A stretch of DNA of 64,000 bases from Clostridia bacterium (GCA_017508195.1 JAFVZL010000006.1:44153-108152); one strand, 5' to 3'; counted from the first letter of the stretch, positions 1 through 8,247 are shown. The notes: a model not told the origin generated them from the sequence alone. Translations and numbers: made by a program.

Positions 1-700
1 CTACCTTAAGCTCATCCTTTACCTCGGAGATGAGCGAGGGGTTGATAGCAGTCTTTATTACCGCACTAAGATACTTCTCATCAAAGTCCTTACCGAGCAC
101 GGTGATAATGCCCGACCTTACGCCCTCGTCAAAGTCGATAAGACCCGACACGTCGAGCGGATCAAACTTCGCCATAGCGGATGCTACGATATCGGCATGC
201 TCGGGCGCGAGCTGTGCTCCGTCCTCCCAATAAGCCTTGTAGCCGTTATATTCCTTTGGATTATGCGATGCTGTGATATTGATACCTGCGAGTGCTCCGC
301 ACTCTCTTACCGCATACGAAAGCTCGGGTGTGGGTCTGATATCGTCAAAAATATAGACCTTGATGCCACTGCCTGCAAGAACTCTTGCGCTGATGGTGGC
401 AAACTCACGAGAGTTGTTGCGCGAGTCGTATGCAATAGCGACACCGCGCCTCTCTCCGCCCTCACCGAGAACGAGTGCTGCAATTCCTCGGGTAGCACAC
501 GCTACGGTAAAGCGGTTCATACAGCCGATTCCCATATACATAGTCGAGCGCAGACCTGCCGTGCCGAAGGACATGGGCGCACCGAAGCGCAGCTCCTTTG
601 CCTCCTCGTCAGCCGCTATGCTCTTAAGCTCCTCGCGCTCCGCATCGGTAAGCACCTCGGATGCGAGCCATCTCTCATATTCTATTCTGTAGTCAGACAT
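1..700 (-). CDS. Phosphoglucomutase/phosphomannomutase family protein, 5' part only
   Basis: This gene runs off the left edge; about 233 N-terminal codons are present. It encodes an alpha-D-phosphohexomutase, which interconverts hexose 1- and 6-phosphates through a phosphoserine. The active-site loop TASHNPKEYNGYK is visible with the catalytic serine near residue 145. That position matches the long (about 570 aa) PgcA-type phosphoglucomutases of Firmicutes better than the shorter GlmM type. The ATG at 698-700 follows a good AGGAG site. It lies 108 bp downstream of the TSCPD gene on the same strand, with a large inverted repeat in the gap. Substrate preference (glucose or mannose) cannot be decided from this part. 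Confidence 0.88.
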   Translation of the reverse strand, partial: MSDYRIEYERWLASEVLTDAEREELKSIAADEEAKELRFGAPMSFGTAGLRSTMYMGIGCMNRFTVACATRGIAALVLGEGGERRGVAIAYDSRNNSREFATISARVLAGSGIKVYIFDDIRPTPELSYAVRECGALAGINITASHNPKEYNGYKAYWEDGAQLAPEHADIVASAMAKFDPLDVSGLIDFDEGVRSGIITVLGKDFDEKYLSAVIKTAINPSLISEVKDELKV

Positions 701-725
701 AACCTATCTCCTTTTGTTTAATAGT

Positions 726-772
726 TGTGGCAGAGCCACAGGGGATATGCGTATTATGGTGGCTGTGCCACA
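726..772. repeat. Inverted repeat between TSCPD gene and phosphoglucomutase
   Basis: TGTGGCAGAGCCAC (726-739) is the near-perfect reverse complement of GTGGCTGTGCCACA (759-772), with one mismatch and a 19-nt loop. Each arm can also fold on itself. It sits in the leader of the phosphoglucomutase gene. No T-run follows, so it may be an mRNA processing or stability hairpin rather than a terminator. Confidence 0.55.
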
Positions 773-808
773 TTTGGATGAATGGAATTTGCGTCCTCAG
801 AGTAGATA

Positions 809-1066
809 TTACTCCTCTGCAAGTGCCTCTCTGAGTGCTCTTGCAAGCTGATCGGGACAGGACGTGCTCTTAAAGCCGCACTTGATGCCGGAGAGCCTCT
901 CGATAGCCTCCTCGGCAGTCATGCCGCGAACGAGCGCACCGACACCCAGCGTGTTTCCCGCACAGCCGCCGATGAACTTACATTCCTTTATGATTCCGTC
1001 CTCAAGGTCAACGATAATTCCTCTCGAGCAGGTGCCCGAGGTCTTGTATTCAACGTGCTTCGTCAT
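809..1066 (-). CDS. TSCPD domain-containing protein (85 aa)
   Basis: This small protein carries the TSCPD motif (CGFKSTSCPDQLARAL) at its C-terminus. The same domain is found at the end of some class II ribonucleotide reductases (NrdJ), and stand-alone copies are common in Clostridia. Several cysteines (TCSRG, GGCAGN, KCGF, SCPD) suggest metal or thiol chemistry, but the function of stand-alone members is not established. The ATG at 1066 follows AAGGA; a longer in-frame version would run into the upstream gene. It follows the prephenate-dehydratase-like gene by 13 bp, so the two are probably cotranscribed. Confidence 0.85.
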   Translation of the reverse strand: MTKHVEYKTSGTCSRGIIVDLEDGIIKECKFIGGCAGNTLGVGALVRGMTAEEAIERLSGIKCGFKSTSCPDQLARALREALAEE

Positions 1067-1079
1067 ATGATTTTTTCCT

Positions 1080-2036
1080 TTATTCAAGATTTTTATATAC
1101 TCCGACCGGGATAAGGTCGGGTGCAAACAGCAGTGCGTATACGAAAAGCTCTGTAAAGCCCTTTCCACCGTCCTTCAAGGTGAACGAAAAGAAGCCCGTG
1201 CTCTCACCCTCAGTATCAAGGGTCATGGTGTTTACGCGGTAGACGGTCATACCAAAATAGGCGGATACCGAGAGTATCTCCGAAAGTCGGCACTCCTCGT
1301 TCATAGGGAGTCTGAGCTCCAGATAGCCGTCATCCCCTTTATGCCGCCGCTGAAGCCTGAAATGCTTCGAGATAAGCGCGTATTTGACATCCGCACCCGC
1401 ATCGTAGCCGAATACGGGTGTTACCGCCGATATCTTGAAATCGTAACGGTATATAAGCTCAGCAACACTCGGCAGTCTAACTCCTCCGCGCTCCTCGAGG
1501 GGCAGAAGTATGTAATCAACCTCACCGTCCGCGAGAGCCTGTGCACATTCCTTAAAGCTCGAGGAGTATTTTACCCTCGGGTCGCGAAAATCCTCGGAAA
1601 AGACATCGTATGCCTCATCGGAAAGGTGATTTTTAACATATGTGAAGCGCTCGCCCTCGGTGCCCCCATCAAGGAAATCTCCCTCGTGAAGCGTGCGCCC
1701 CCGAAGCGAAAGCTCCTTTATAAGAAGCTCTGCCAGCCTCGCTCTGTCTATGTAGGAAGCGAGTTTCTGCTCTTCGTTCACAGTATGCTTAAGCTCTGCG
1801 GGAGTGTCGTCGGGCATGATAAGCTCTCCCAGTGTAAGCGACTCACCGAGTATCGATAGTATCTCCGCCACATCGAGCTCGCGTATTCCGTCAGAAGTGA
1901 CAAAATCGGCAAGAACGTGCGCGATATCCTGAAGCTCCAAAGCTCTCTGTTCGGTTATCCTCGAATGGTCTATTCTCAGCTGACCGAGATTAGACACCGT
2001 CGCCTCATCGGGCATAAATCCATATTCGTCAGACAC
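1080..2036 (-). CDS. Prephenate dehydratase-like protein, probably non-catalytic
   Basis: The middle (around residues 150-200) has the pattern of the PheA substrate-binding lobe: a periodic Ser-Phe..Ala..Gly..Asp-Tyr-Ile-Leu-Leu-Pro stretch like the 'FxxxFxAVxxGxxDYGVLPIEN' region. An ACT-like segment follows (CRLSEILSVSAYFGMTVYRV). The Thr-Arg-Phe triad needed for dehydratase activity is not seen; the equivalent place reads VKYALISKHF. The first 100 residues may be a chorismate-mutase-like helical region. I chose the GTG at 2036 because GGGGG lies 7 nt upstream. The GTG at 2063 falls at the predicted transcription start of the promoter at 2070-2098. It is likely a sensor or relic of aromatic amino acid control; identity is moderate. 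Confidence 0.6.
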   Translation of the reverse strand: MSDEYGFMPDEATVSNLGQLRIDHSRITEQRALELQDIAHVLADFVTSDGIRELDVAEILSILGESLTLGELIMPDDTPAELKHTVNEEQKLASYIDRARLAELLIKELSLRGRTLHEGDFLDGGTEGERFTYVKNHLSDEAYDVFSEDFRDPRVKYSSSFKECAQALADGEVDYILLPLEERGGVRLPSVAELIYRYDFKISAVTPVFGYDAGADVKYALISKHFRLQRRHKGDDGYLELRLPMNEECRLSEILSVSAYFGMTVYRVNTMTLDTEGESTGFFSFTLKDGGKGFTELFVYALLFAPDLIPVGVYKNLE

Positions 2037-2069
2037 GCTCTCACCCCCAATCGATAATTTCACACATAC

Positions 2070-2098
2070 ATTATACTACATACGCGCGAAAAATACAA
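2070..2098 (-). promoter_or_regulatory. Sigma-A promoter for the dehydratase-like/TSCPD operon
   Basis: Read on the minus strand, a TTGTAT box (2098-2093) is followed after 17 bp by a perfect TATAAT (2075-2070). Transcription would start near 2063, which supports the downstream GTG start of the first gene. Confidence 0.7.
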
Positions 2099-2192
2099 CA
2101 GTTTTTTTCACACGGTTACAATATCGAAGAGATACGTTAAGAAGTATCCTCTTAACCATATACCAGAGTCTCACCGGGAACACCGTTGAATA

Positions 2193-2222
2193 CAAAAAAA
2201 GCCGCATCAGAACGATGCGGCC
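2193..2222 (-). terminator. Rho-independent terminator after tRNA-Leu
   Basis: An 8-bp GC-rich stem (GCCGCATC 2201-2208, GATGCGGC 2214-2221) is followed on the minus strand by seven T residues. It ends the tRNA-Leu transcript about 40 nt past the CCA. Confidence 0.85.
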
Positions 2223-2257
2223 TTTTCGGGGTCTTGCTGAAATATCCAGCAAAAATA

Positions 2258-2344
2258 TGGTGCCGGTAGTCGGGGTCGAACCGACACGGTATTGCTACCT
2301 TCGGATTTTGAGTCCGACGCGTCTGCCAATTCCACCATACCGGC
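2258..2344 (-). tRNA. tRNA-Leu(CAA)
   Basis: The 87-nt cloverleaf has a long variable arm as expected for class II tRNAs. The acceptor stem GCCGGTA pairs with TACCGGC, followed by the discriminator A and an encoded CCA end (2258-2260). The T-arm reads GGTTCGACCCC. The anticodon loop CTCAAAA between TCGGA and TCCGA gives anticodon CAA, reading UUG leucine codons. Confidence 0.95.
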
Positions 2345-2353
2345 GTGTTTTTA

Positions 2354-2382
2354 ATTTTAACATATCCAAAGAGAAAAATCAA
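2354..2382 (-). promoter_or_regulatory. Sigma-A promoter for tRNA-Leu
   Basis: On the minus strand TTGATT (2382-2377) and TAAAAT (2359-2354) are separated by 17 bp, placing the start a few bases before the tRNA 5' end at 2344. Confidence 0.7.
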
Positions 2383-2451
2383 GTGCTTTTTTCTTTTTCA
2401 TTTACTTATTTTTCCGCTTCGTTTTTATTTCGTTTTTTCTACTCAAATCGG

Positions 2452-2480
2452 TTGACAAACATGAAAGTGTTTGCTATAAT
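2452..2480 (+). promoter_or_regulatory. Full-consensus sigma-A promoter for the glycosidase/lyase genes
   Basis: TTGACA (2452-2457) and TATAAT (2475-2480) are both perfect consensus hexamers at the optimal 17-bp spacing. Such a strong promoter in front of catabolic genes implies control by a repressor. A perfect palindrome lies just downstream at 2497-2512. Confidence 0.9.
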
Positions 2481-2496
2481 TTGGATGAAAGCGAAA

Positions 2497-2512
2497 GATC
2501 ACTTTAGTGATC
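2497..2512. promoter_or_regulatory. Palindromic operator candidate
   Basis: GATCACT-TT-AGTGATC is a perfect 7-bp inverted repeat around TT, starting about 10 bp after the predicted transcription start and ending 29 bp before the ATG. Its position and symmetry fit a repressor operator (LacI- or GntR-type). No matching repressor gene is adjacent, so the regulator is unknown. Confidence 0.6.
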
Positions 2513-2541
2513 GGTCAAAAAACTCATTTAAGGAGAAAACA

Positions 2542-3894
2542 ATGAAACATCAGATCTACGAGCGTTACCCTCTCGGTAACAAGCGCTTCAAGTGGCGTCA
2601 GAAGGACTTCGTGCTCTCTAACTTCGCTGCGATCGGCAGAGTCGTTGACGGCGATCCAAAGGAAGTGCTTGACAATAACATCCGTTACCTTAAGGAAACG
2701 GGCTTTAATATGACCGAGCTCGGTTGGGCTTGTCACGAGGGTGCCTGGGCGGCTGTAGAGGCTTGCGAAAAGTACGGTCTTGATCTTATATTCCAGGATA
2801 TGACCATCATGGGCGGTATGCAGAATCACTGCATCGAGAACAAGGTTTCCTTCGACGTTCCGAAGAAGCTCGTTGAAACTCTTAAACCGATGAAGCACAC
2901 CATCGGATACTACGTATGGGATGAGCCTCACTCCGAGGAGCAGATGGCAGAGGCGCGCAGACAGATGGATATGCTCGAGGAGCTCGATCCCGAGGCGCTT
3001 CTCTTTACGGTAGGTCTGCCTAACTACAACAACGCAGGTCCCGAAAAGAAGGGATACAACTGGGAGAACGGTGAATACGTGCCCTACATAGACAGATTCA
3101 TCAAAACGATGGATCCTCCCGTGCTCTCCTTCGATTACTACCCCGTAGGCAACTACTTCAACTGCTGGAGCGGTCACAGATACAATTACGACGAGCAGAT
3201 GGATACTACATACATGTGGCTCGACCTCGCAGCGTACCGCAAGAAGGGTCTTGAGAACGGTCTTCCCCTCTGGTTCTACTACCAGGGCTGCCAGCTCTAC
3301 AAGAGCGAGGATCCCGAGATGTTCATCTTCCCGATGGTTAGAGTTTGTATGTATGGCGGAGCACTTTACGGTGCAAAGGGTCTTCAGCACTATGAGGCAT
3401 GCTTCAGAGACGACCTCGCGGTATGCAACCCCAAGGGTGAAAAGGGACGCTTCTTCGAGGATCAGAAGAAGATCCACGCAGAGTTCCACGCTCTCGGTAA
3501 TACGCTTATGGCTCTCGAGTCCACTCTCGTTTATCACTCCGAGGATCTGCTCCCCGGTGACAAATTCATGGCAGAATGGTGCGATAAGCTCTCCGACAGC
3601 ACTCTCTTCTCTACTCTTCCAAGCCGCACCTCGGTCGGTGAGTTCAAGGATGCATACGGAAACAAGTACATCATGGTTCTTAACCGCGATTACCTCAAGC
3701 CCCTTAAGACTTCTATCCCCATGAACGGCAGCTACAGACTCTACGAGGTAAGCAAGGCAGACGGCAAGCAGAGCGTTTATGCTGAGGCAACCACAGCACT
3801 CGAGCTCGATCTCGCGCCCGGTGATGCAATTCTCTTAAGAGTTCAGAACAGCGCTGACGAGGCGTTTACCTGCGAGTATAAGCTTGCTGAGTAA
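2542..3894 (+). CDS. Glycoside hydrolase-like TIM-barrel protein, cytoplasmic (450 aa)
   Basis: It looks like a clan GH-A type (beta/alpha)8 barrel with a small C-terminal beta domain (about residues 385-450). The motif YYVWDEPH at residues 123-130 resembles the strand-4 acid/base region of such hydrolases, with Glu128 the likely proton donor. I could not assign the nucleophile or the family number. There is no signal peptide, so it acts inside the cell, probably on imported oligosaccharides. The ATG at 2542 has AGGAG 6 nt upstream; a longer in-frame reading would cross the tRNA gene. It heads a gene set with a heparinase-like lyase and rhamnose mutarotase, suggesting a rhamnose-containing substrate. 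Codon use suggests high expression. Confidence 0.6.
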   Translation: MKHQIYERYPLGNKRFKWRQKDFVLSNFAAIGRVVDGDPKEVLDNNIRYLKETGFNMTELGWACHEGAWAAVEACEKYGLDLIFQDMTIMGGMQNHCIENKVSFDVPKKLVETLKPMKHTIGYYVWDEPHSEEQMAEARRQMDMLEELDPEALLFTVGLPNYNNAGPEKKGYNWENGEYVPYIDRFIKTMDPPVLSFDYYPVGNYFNCWSGHRYNYDEQMDTTYMWLDLAAYRKKGLENGLPLWFYYQGCQLYKSEDPEMFIFPMVRVCMYGGALYGAKGLQHYEACFRDDLAVCNPKGEKGRFFEDQKKIHAEFHALGNTLMALESTLVYHSEDLLPGDKFMAEWCDKLSDSTLFSTLPSRTSVGEFKDAYGNKYIMVLNRDYLKPLKTSIPMNGSYRLYEVSKADGKQSVYAEATTALELDLAPGDAILLRVQNSADEAFTCEYKLAE

Positions 3895-3917
3895 TCAACA
3901 TTTATTCTAACAATACG

Positions 3918-3950
3918 ATAGGCTGCCTCATATCAAGTGAGACAGCCTAT
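3918..3950 (+). terminator. Intergenic hairpin between glycosidase and lyase genes
   Basis: ATAGGCTGCCTCA (3918-3930) pairs with TGAGACAGCCTAT (3938-3950), one mismatch, followed by TTCTTG. The weak T-tail suggests partial termination or mRNA processing. A related CTGTCTC/GAGACAG hairpin occurs at 22579-22608. Confidence 0.6.
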
Positions 3951-3973
3951 TCTTGAAAAAGTGAGAAAATGAT

Positions 3974-5644
3974 ATGAATTATTTACAAAAAGCTATGGAT
4001 CCGCTCTTCTGGCAGAGGGTAAGAGAAAACGATCTCTACGCCAGATTCAGAGAAAAATATCTCGAAAGATGGGCCGAGGAGTGTGAGGACACACTTCCGA
4101 GCGGCATCAGATACAGCGACTGGTGTGAATTTTACGAGTCGGGAAAGCGAATAGAGCGCAATTACTTCGGTGCCCGTCAGCAGCTTATGTGTGCGACCTT
4201 CCTCTCTCTGATATATCCCGAGGAAGAAAAGTACATTAAGCGAGTTAAGGACCAGCTCTTCGCTATAACTAACGAGTACACCTGGGTAGTCCCCGCTCAC
4301 TTCGGCAAGCTCGGTGAGACAAACCCGATAAGGAAGATAGATCTCTTTTGTGCGGAGACCGCCTTCGCGCTATCCGAGGTATACACGATCCTTGAGGACA
4401 GACTCGACGATTTCATAAAAATGCGCGTAAAAGAGGAGCTCGAGCGAAGGATCGTCGATGCTATGGCAGAGGTCGAGGCGTTCGGATTTGAGTCCATGTC
4501 GAACAACTGGTCCGCCGTATGCGCGTGCTGTGTCGCGGGAACGCTGATGCTTATGTTCCCTGAGAGATTTTACGAATTCAAGCCGAGGATAGATGCCGCT
4601 ATGGCACTTTATCTCACGGGATACCACGATGACGGCGTTTGCCTCGAGGGTGCGAGCTATTGGGGCTACGGCTTCGGCTTCTATACCTATTACGCTGATA
4701 TGCTCCGCGACTTTACAGACGGAAAAGAGGATCTTTTTGCTATACCGAAGGTAAAGAATATCGCGACCTTTATGCAAAAGACCTTCCTCACGGGCTCGTG
4801 CTGCGTTTCATTCTCTGACGGCGGAAGAACTGCCGGCTTTAACGTCGGTATGCTCCACTACCTTAAGTCGGTATTCCCCGAGGACGTCGCTCTTTATAAG
4901 AGCGAATTCAGGACGGGACGTGACGGATGTGCCAGATTTGCACCTGCGCTCAGAGAGGTCATGTGGTTCAACGAGGACTACTACCTCAACCCCGAGGATG
5001 AAACGGTGGAGTTCACCTTCTTTGCAGAGGGTGCAGAGTGGTTTATTAAGAGATGCCCGAGGTACGGCTTTGCAGCCAAAGGTGGACACAACAGAGAGCC
5101 TCACAATCACCTCGACGTCGGCAGCTTTATCTATGCAAAATCGGGTGAGCAGGTGCTTATGGATCTCGGCCCCGGTGCTTATACAAAGCAGTACTTCTCG
5201 GCTGAAAGGTACAATACCTTCCAAGCCCACTCGCGCAGTCACAGCGTGCCTATAATAAACGGTAACTATCAGCTGCCGGGTGTCGGCCACAGGGCAAAGG
5301 ATATGAGCTTCGAGGACGGTGTTCTCTCTATGGATATTGCCGAGGCTTACGGTGTGGAGGAGCTTCATTCGCTTATAAGAAGATTCGACTTTACCGATAA
5401 CTCGGTAACTTTAACTGATACCTTCGACTACTCGGGAGATGGTACTATCACCGAGCGTTTCATTACTCTCCATGAGCCGACTATCGGTGACGGTGAGATA
5501 AGGATCGCCGATGCCGTGATCACCTTCGATAAGAGTGTTGCTCTTCCCATAGTTTCCACCGAGGAGCTGAGTTCGGGTGTGTGCTACCTCATCGACTTCC
5601 CTCTACGTGAGGGCTGCAATCGGTTCAGCATCAGCATAGAATAA
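3974..5644 (+). CDS. Heparinase II/III family polysaccharide lyase-like protein (556 aa)
   Basis: It has the two-part architecture of this lyase superfamily. The N-terminal (alpha/alpha) toroid covers about residues 60-330, with the motifs SNNWSAV (176-182) and EGASYWGYG (225-233). The C-terminal beta-sandwich begins near 345 with the hallmark PHNHLDVGSF (376-385). Family members cleave uronate-containing glycans by beta-elimination using Tyr/His and Asn/His residues like those seen. No signal peptide is present, so it would act on imported oligosaccharides. The neighbouring rhamnose genes suggest a rhamnose-uronate glycan (for example pectic rhamnogalacturonan or a gum), but that is inference; the exact PL family is not assigned. 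Confidence 0.78.
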   Translation: MNYLQKAMDPLFWQRVRENDLYARFREKYLERWAEECEDTLPSGIRYSDWCEFYESGKRIERNYFGARQQLMCATFLSLIYPEEEKYIKRVKDQLFAITNEYTWVVPAHFGKLGETNPIRKIDLFCAETAFALSEVYTILEDRLDDFIKMRVKEELERRIVDAMAEVEAFGFESMSNNWSAVCACCVAGTLMLMFPERFYEFKPRIDAAMALYLTGYHDDGVCLEGASYWGYGFGFYTYYADMLRDFTDGKEDLFAIPKVKNIATFMQKTFLTGSCCVSFSDGGRTAGFNVGMLHYLKSVFPEDVALYKSEFRTGRDGCARFAPALREVMWFNEDYYLNPEDETVEFTFFAEGAEWFIKRCPRYGFAAKGGHNREPHNHLDVGSFIYAKSGEQVLMDLGPGAYTKQYFSAERYNTFQAHSRSHSVPIINGNYQLPGVGHRAKDMSFEDGVLSMDIAEAYGVEELHSLIRRFDFTDNSVTLTDTFDYSGDGTITERFITLHEPTIGDGEIRIADAVITFDKSVALPIVSTEELSSGVCYLIDFPLREGCNRFSISIE

Positions 5645-5707
5645 TTACCCGCAGCTTGGTGCCAAGCTCCACAGCTGTTTTAGAGGTAAATGGATAAGGA
5701 GTATACG

Positions 5708-6019
5708 ATGATAAAAGGCTTTAAGATGAAGCTCTTTCCCGGAATGGAGGAGGAGTACGAGAAAAGACACAATGCACTCTGGCCCGAGATGCGCGATATG
5801 ATACACGAGTACGGCGGAAAAAACTACTCTATTTTCCTCGACCGTGAGACGAACGTGCTTTTCGGTTATATCGAGATAGAGAGCGAGGAGCTGTGGGCTA
5901 AGTCGGCAGATACTGCTATATGCCGTAAATGGTGGCACTTTATGGCGGATATCATGGAGACGAATCCCGACGAGAGCCCCGTTTCAATAGACCTCGCGCC
6001 GGTATTCCACTTAGATTAA
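5708..6019 (+). CDS. rhaM: L-rhamnose mutarotase
   Basis: This 103-aa protein interconverts alpha and beta anomers of L-rhamnose, feeding rhamnose isomerase. The length matches the roughly 104-aa family. Typical residues are present: KRHNALWPEM with His21, NYSIFLD, and the C-terminal KWWHFMADIMETNPD. The ATG at 5708 is chosen because AAGGAG lies 7 nt upstream; a more upstream ATG at 5690 would overlap that site. It follows the lyase gene by 63 bp and is convergent with rhaBAD, so one sugar pathway is encoded on both strands. Confidence 0.93.
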   Translation: MIKGFKMKLFPGMEEEYEKRHNALWPEMRDMIHEYGGKNYSIFLDRETNVLFGYIEIESEELWAKSADTAICRKWWHFMADIMETNPDESPVSIDLAPVFHLD

Positions 6020-6040
6020 AGCTGACAGCTACTCTCTGTG

Positions 6041-6138
6041 CAATAGCTTCACCGTGTCAGCAGCTTCACCGTGTCGGCAACTTCACTGTGTCAGCAGCTT
6101 CACCGTGTCGGCAACTTCACTGTGTCAGCAGCTTCACC
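6041..6138. repeat. Tandem 17-bp repeat, about 5.8 copies
   Basis: Units alternate between CAGCAGCTTCACCGTGT and CGGCAACTTCACTGTGT, giving a 34-bp higher-order period. The array fills the gap between rhaM and the shared terminator. It has no good ribosome binding site and is not conserved coding sequence as far as I can tell. Confidence 0.85.
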
Positions 6139-6175
6139 AAAAAGGACGTTTGGTCTCCCAAACGTCCTTTTTCTA
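6138..6175. terminator. Bidirectional terminator between rhaM and rhaD
   Basis: AAAGGACGTTTGG (6141-6153) and CCAAACGTCCTTT (6158-6170) form a perfect 13-bp stem with loop TCTC. T-runs lie on both sides, so it can end transcripts from both convergent operons. Confidence 0.9.
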
Positions 6176-6196
6176 TTCATCATTTTCGACTTTAAA

Positions 6197-7012
6197 TCAA
6201 AGATTTAAAAAGTCCTTTCTATACTTAACACCGAAGAACTCTGCGAGCTCGACCATTTCTTCATCCTTTATGGTATTTATCCTCGGAAGATGGGCGGTGA
6301 GCATATAGATCTCTGCAGCCTTCTCTACGGTCTCGATAAGTCCGAAGGCCTCGTCCATATTTCTGCCTGCACCGTAAATACCGTGCATACCCCATACCAC
6401 AAGGCGGAATTCCTTCATCTTCTCGGCAGTTGCCTCACCTATCGAATTAGTTCCGCAGAGCATCCATGGAAGAACACCTACACCGTCGGGGAAAACAACG
6501 ATACACTCGGTGCACATCTCCCAAAGGGTGTGCGTGAGCTTCTTTTCATCGAGCTCATGAACATAGTTCATGGCAAGGGTATGGGTGGGGTGAGAATGCA
6601 TAACAACACGGTTCTCGGGATCAACGCTGAGTCTTGCGATATGGCTCATAAGATGTGCGGGGAGCTCACTTGTGAATCTGCCGCCGTCGGAATAGCCCCA
6701 AAGAAGCTCTGCGGTTCTGCCATCCTCGGCAATTCTTATAATACCGAGGTTTCTCTCGGGATCATCCTCAACGTTCTTGAAGTACTTACCAGTACCCGTT
6801 ACGATGAATATCTTGCCTACAAGCGAGGGAGCATCAAAGCCTATCGGTATCTCTCTTATAACCTTCTCTGTGTCGAGGTACTCACCGACCTCGGCGGGGT
6901 CGAGCATATAGCTGATATTACCGCCGTTTCTCTCATCCCAACCGAGACGGTACATATTAGCGGTAGTCTTCATCATCTCCACAACAAAGGGAGCAGTCAA
7001 TATATTTTTCAT
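6197..7012 (-). CDS. rhaD: Rhamnulose-1-phosphate aldolase
   Basis: This class II aldolase splits L-rhamnulose 1-phosphate into dihydroxyacetone phosphate and L-lactaldehyde. At 271 aa it is close to the E. coli enzyme (274). Zinc ligands are visible as His139 and His141 in VVMHSHPTH and His210 in WGMHGIYGAG; the catalytic Glu is in FTSELPAH (116). The start overlaps the rhaA stop in an ATGA junction, so it is translationally coupled as the last gene of rhaB-rhaA-rhaD. Confidence 0.95.
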   Translation of the reverse strand: MKNILTAPFVVEMMKTTANMYRLGWDERNGGNISYMLDPAEVGEYLDTEKVIREIPIGFDAPSLVGKIFIVTGTGKYFKNVEDDPERNLGIIRIAEDGRTAELLWGYSDGGRFTSELPAHLMSHIARLSVDPENRVVMHSHPTHTLAMNYVHELDEKKLTHTLWEMCTECIVVFPDGVGVLPWMLCGTNSIGEATAEKMKEFRLVVWGMHGIYGAGRNMDEAFGLIETVEKAAEIYMLTAHLPRINTIKDEEMVELAEFFGVKYRKDFLNL

Positions 7013-8247
7013 CTGTTAAGTAAAACCTCACTCTCGTATTTTTTAATAATTTCAAGATAATCGGGAGCTATTCCCTCTCTCTTAAGATACTCCTGCCATA
7101 CGTCACCGATAGGTGCCGTCTTCATTTCCTCACTGAGGTACATTATCTCGGTGAAGTTGCCCTCGCTCTGGAGCTTCTTCATTTTTTCCTCGGGCTGAAG
7201 CAATGCATATAAAAGCGCCTTTTCAAGGCTTCTGACGCCCGTGACCCACGCGGAGATGCGGTTTATAGAGGCGTCAAAATAGTCCGTTGCGATAAATACG
7301 CGGTCGAGCGCATCGCATCTGACTATTTCTTTTGCTATCTCCTTCGTTTCATCATCGAGGATAACTACGTGGTCACTGTCCCATCTGACACTTCGTGTCA
7401 CGTGGAGCGCTATCTTCTCGTTGAAGAGTAAAAGCGAGGGTATCTTGTCACTGACAAGCTCGGTGGGGTGGTAATGTCCGTTATCCATAAGCGGTGTGAT
7501 GCCGCGCTTATCAGAATAAGAAAGGCAGAACTCGGCGGAGCCGACGGTATAGCTCTCGAGTCCGATGCCGAACACCTTGGATTCGAGGGTGACGTAGACC
7601 TTCTTTTTATCGTATGGTGTATCGAGTATCTCGTCAAGGCTCGCCTTGAATCTTGCTCTCGGTGAGAGTCTGTCCGCGGGGATATCCTTGTATCCGTCGG
7701 GTATCCAAATGTTCATTACGCAGGGCACTCCCGTCTCGGTCGCGAAGTACTCCGCTATCTTAAGGCAGGCTATGCCGTGGTCTATCCAATATCGCCTCAC
7801 ACTATCGTCGGGAGAGGAAAGGGTGAGATTGTCCTTCACCATCGGGTGTGAGAAGAAGGTCGGGTTAAAATCGATGCCGATGCCGCGCTTCTTTGCAAAT
7901 TCGACCCATGGCTTGAAATGCTCAGGCAGCAGCGCGTTACGCCCTACCGTCTCTCCCTCGGGAATTATCGCGTAGGATGCGTGGAGATTGAGCTTCTTTT
8001 TACCGGGGATAAGCGAGAATGCGAGATCGATATCCGCCATAAGCTCCTCGGGTGTTCTCGCTCTGCCGGGGTAATTGCCCGTAGCCTGTATGCCGCCCGA
8101 CAGACTCTCGCGAGCATCGAAGCCTATTACGTCATCTCCCTGCCAGCAGTGAACGGAAATGCATGCATCTTTAAGCTTTTTCAGTGCTTTTTCGGTATCT
8201 ACGCCATAGCTTTCGTAGATCTTCCTTGCTTCCTCGTATCTTGTCAT
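7009..8247 (-). CDS. rhaA: L-rhamnose isomerase
   Basis: This 412-aa metal-dependent isomerase converts L-rhamnose to L-rhamnulose and is near the usual 419 aa. Family landmarks include CISVHCWQGDDVIGFD near the N-terminus, TFFSHP, VTLESKVFGIGLESYTVGS, and MDNGHYHPTE, which supply metal and substrate ligands. The ATG at 8247 has GGAG 8 nt upstream and overlaps the rhaB stop (ATGA); the 3' end overlaps rhaD in the same way. Confidence 0.96.
   Translation of the reverse strand: MTRYEEARKIYESYGVDTEKALKKLKDACISVHCWQGDDVIGFDARESLSGGIQATGNYPGRARTPEELMADIDLAFSLIPGKKKLNLHASYAIIPEGETVGRNALLPEHFKPWVEFAKKRGIGIDFNPTFFSHPMVKDNLTLSSPDDSVRRYWIDHGIACLKIAEYFATETGVPCVMNIWIPDGYKDIPADRLSPRARFKASLDEILDTPYDKKKVYVTLESKVFGIGLESYTVGSAEFCLSYSDKRGITPLMDNGHYHPTELVSDKIPSLLLFNEKIALHVTRSVRWDSDHVVILDDETKEIAKEIVRCDALDRVFIATDYFDASINRISAWVTGVRSLEKALLYALLQPEEKMKKLQSEGNFTEIMYLSEEMKTAPIGDVWQEYLKREGIAPDYLEIIKKYESEVLLNR

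Noticed and set aside
2152-2382. Short ORF across the tRNA-Leu gene
   Set aside because: It is the tRNA gene and its terminator read as protein.
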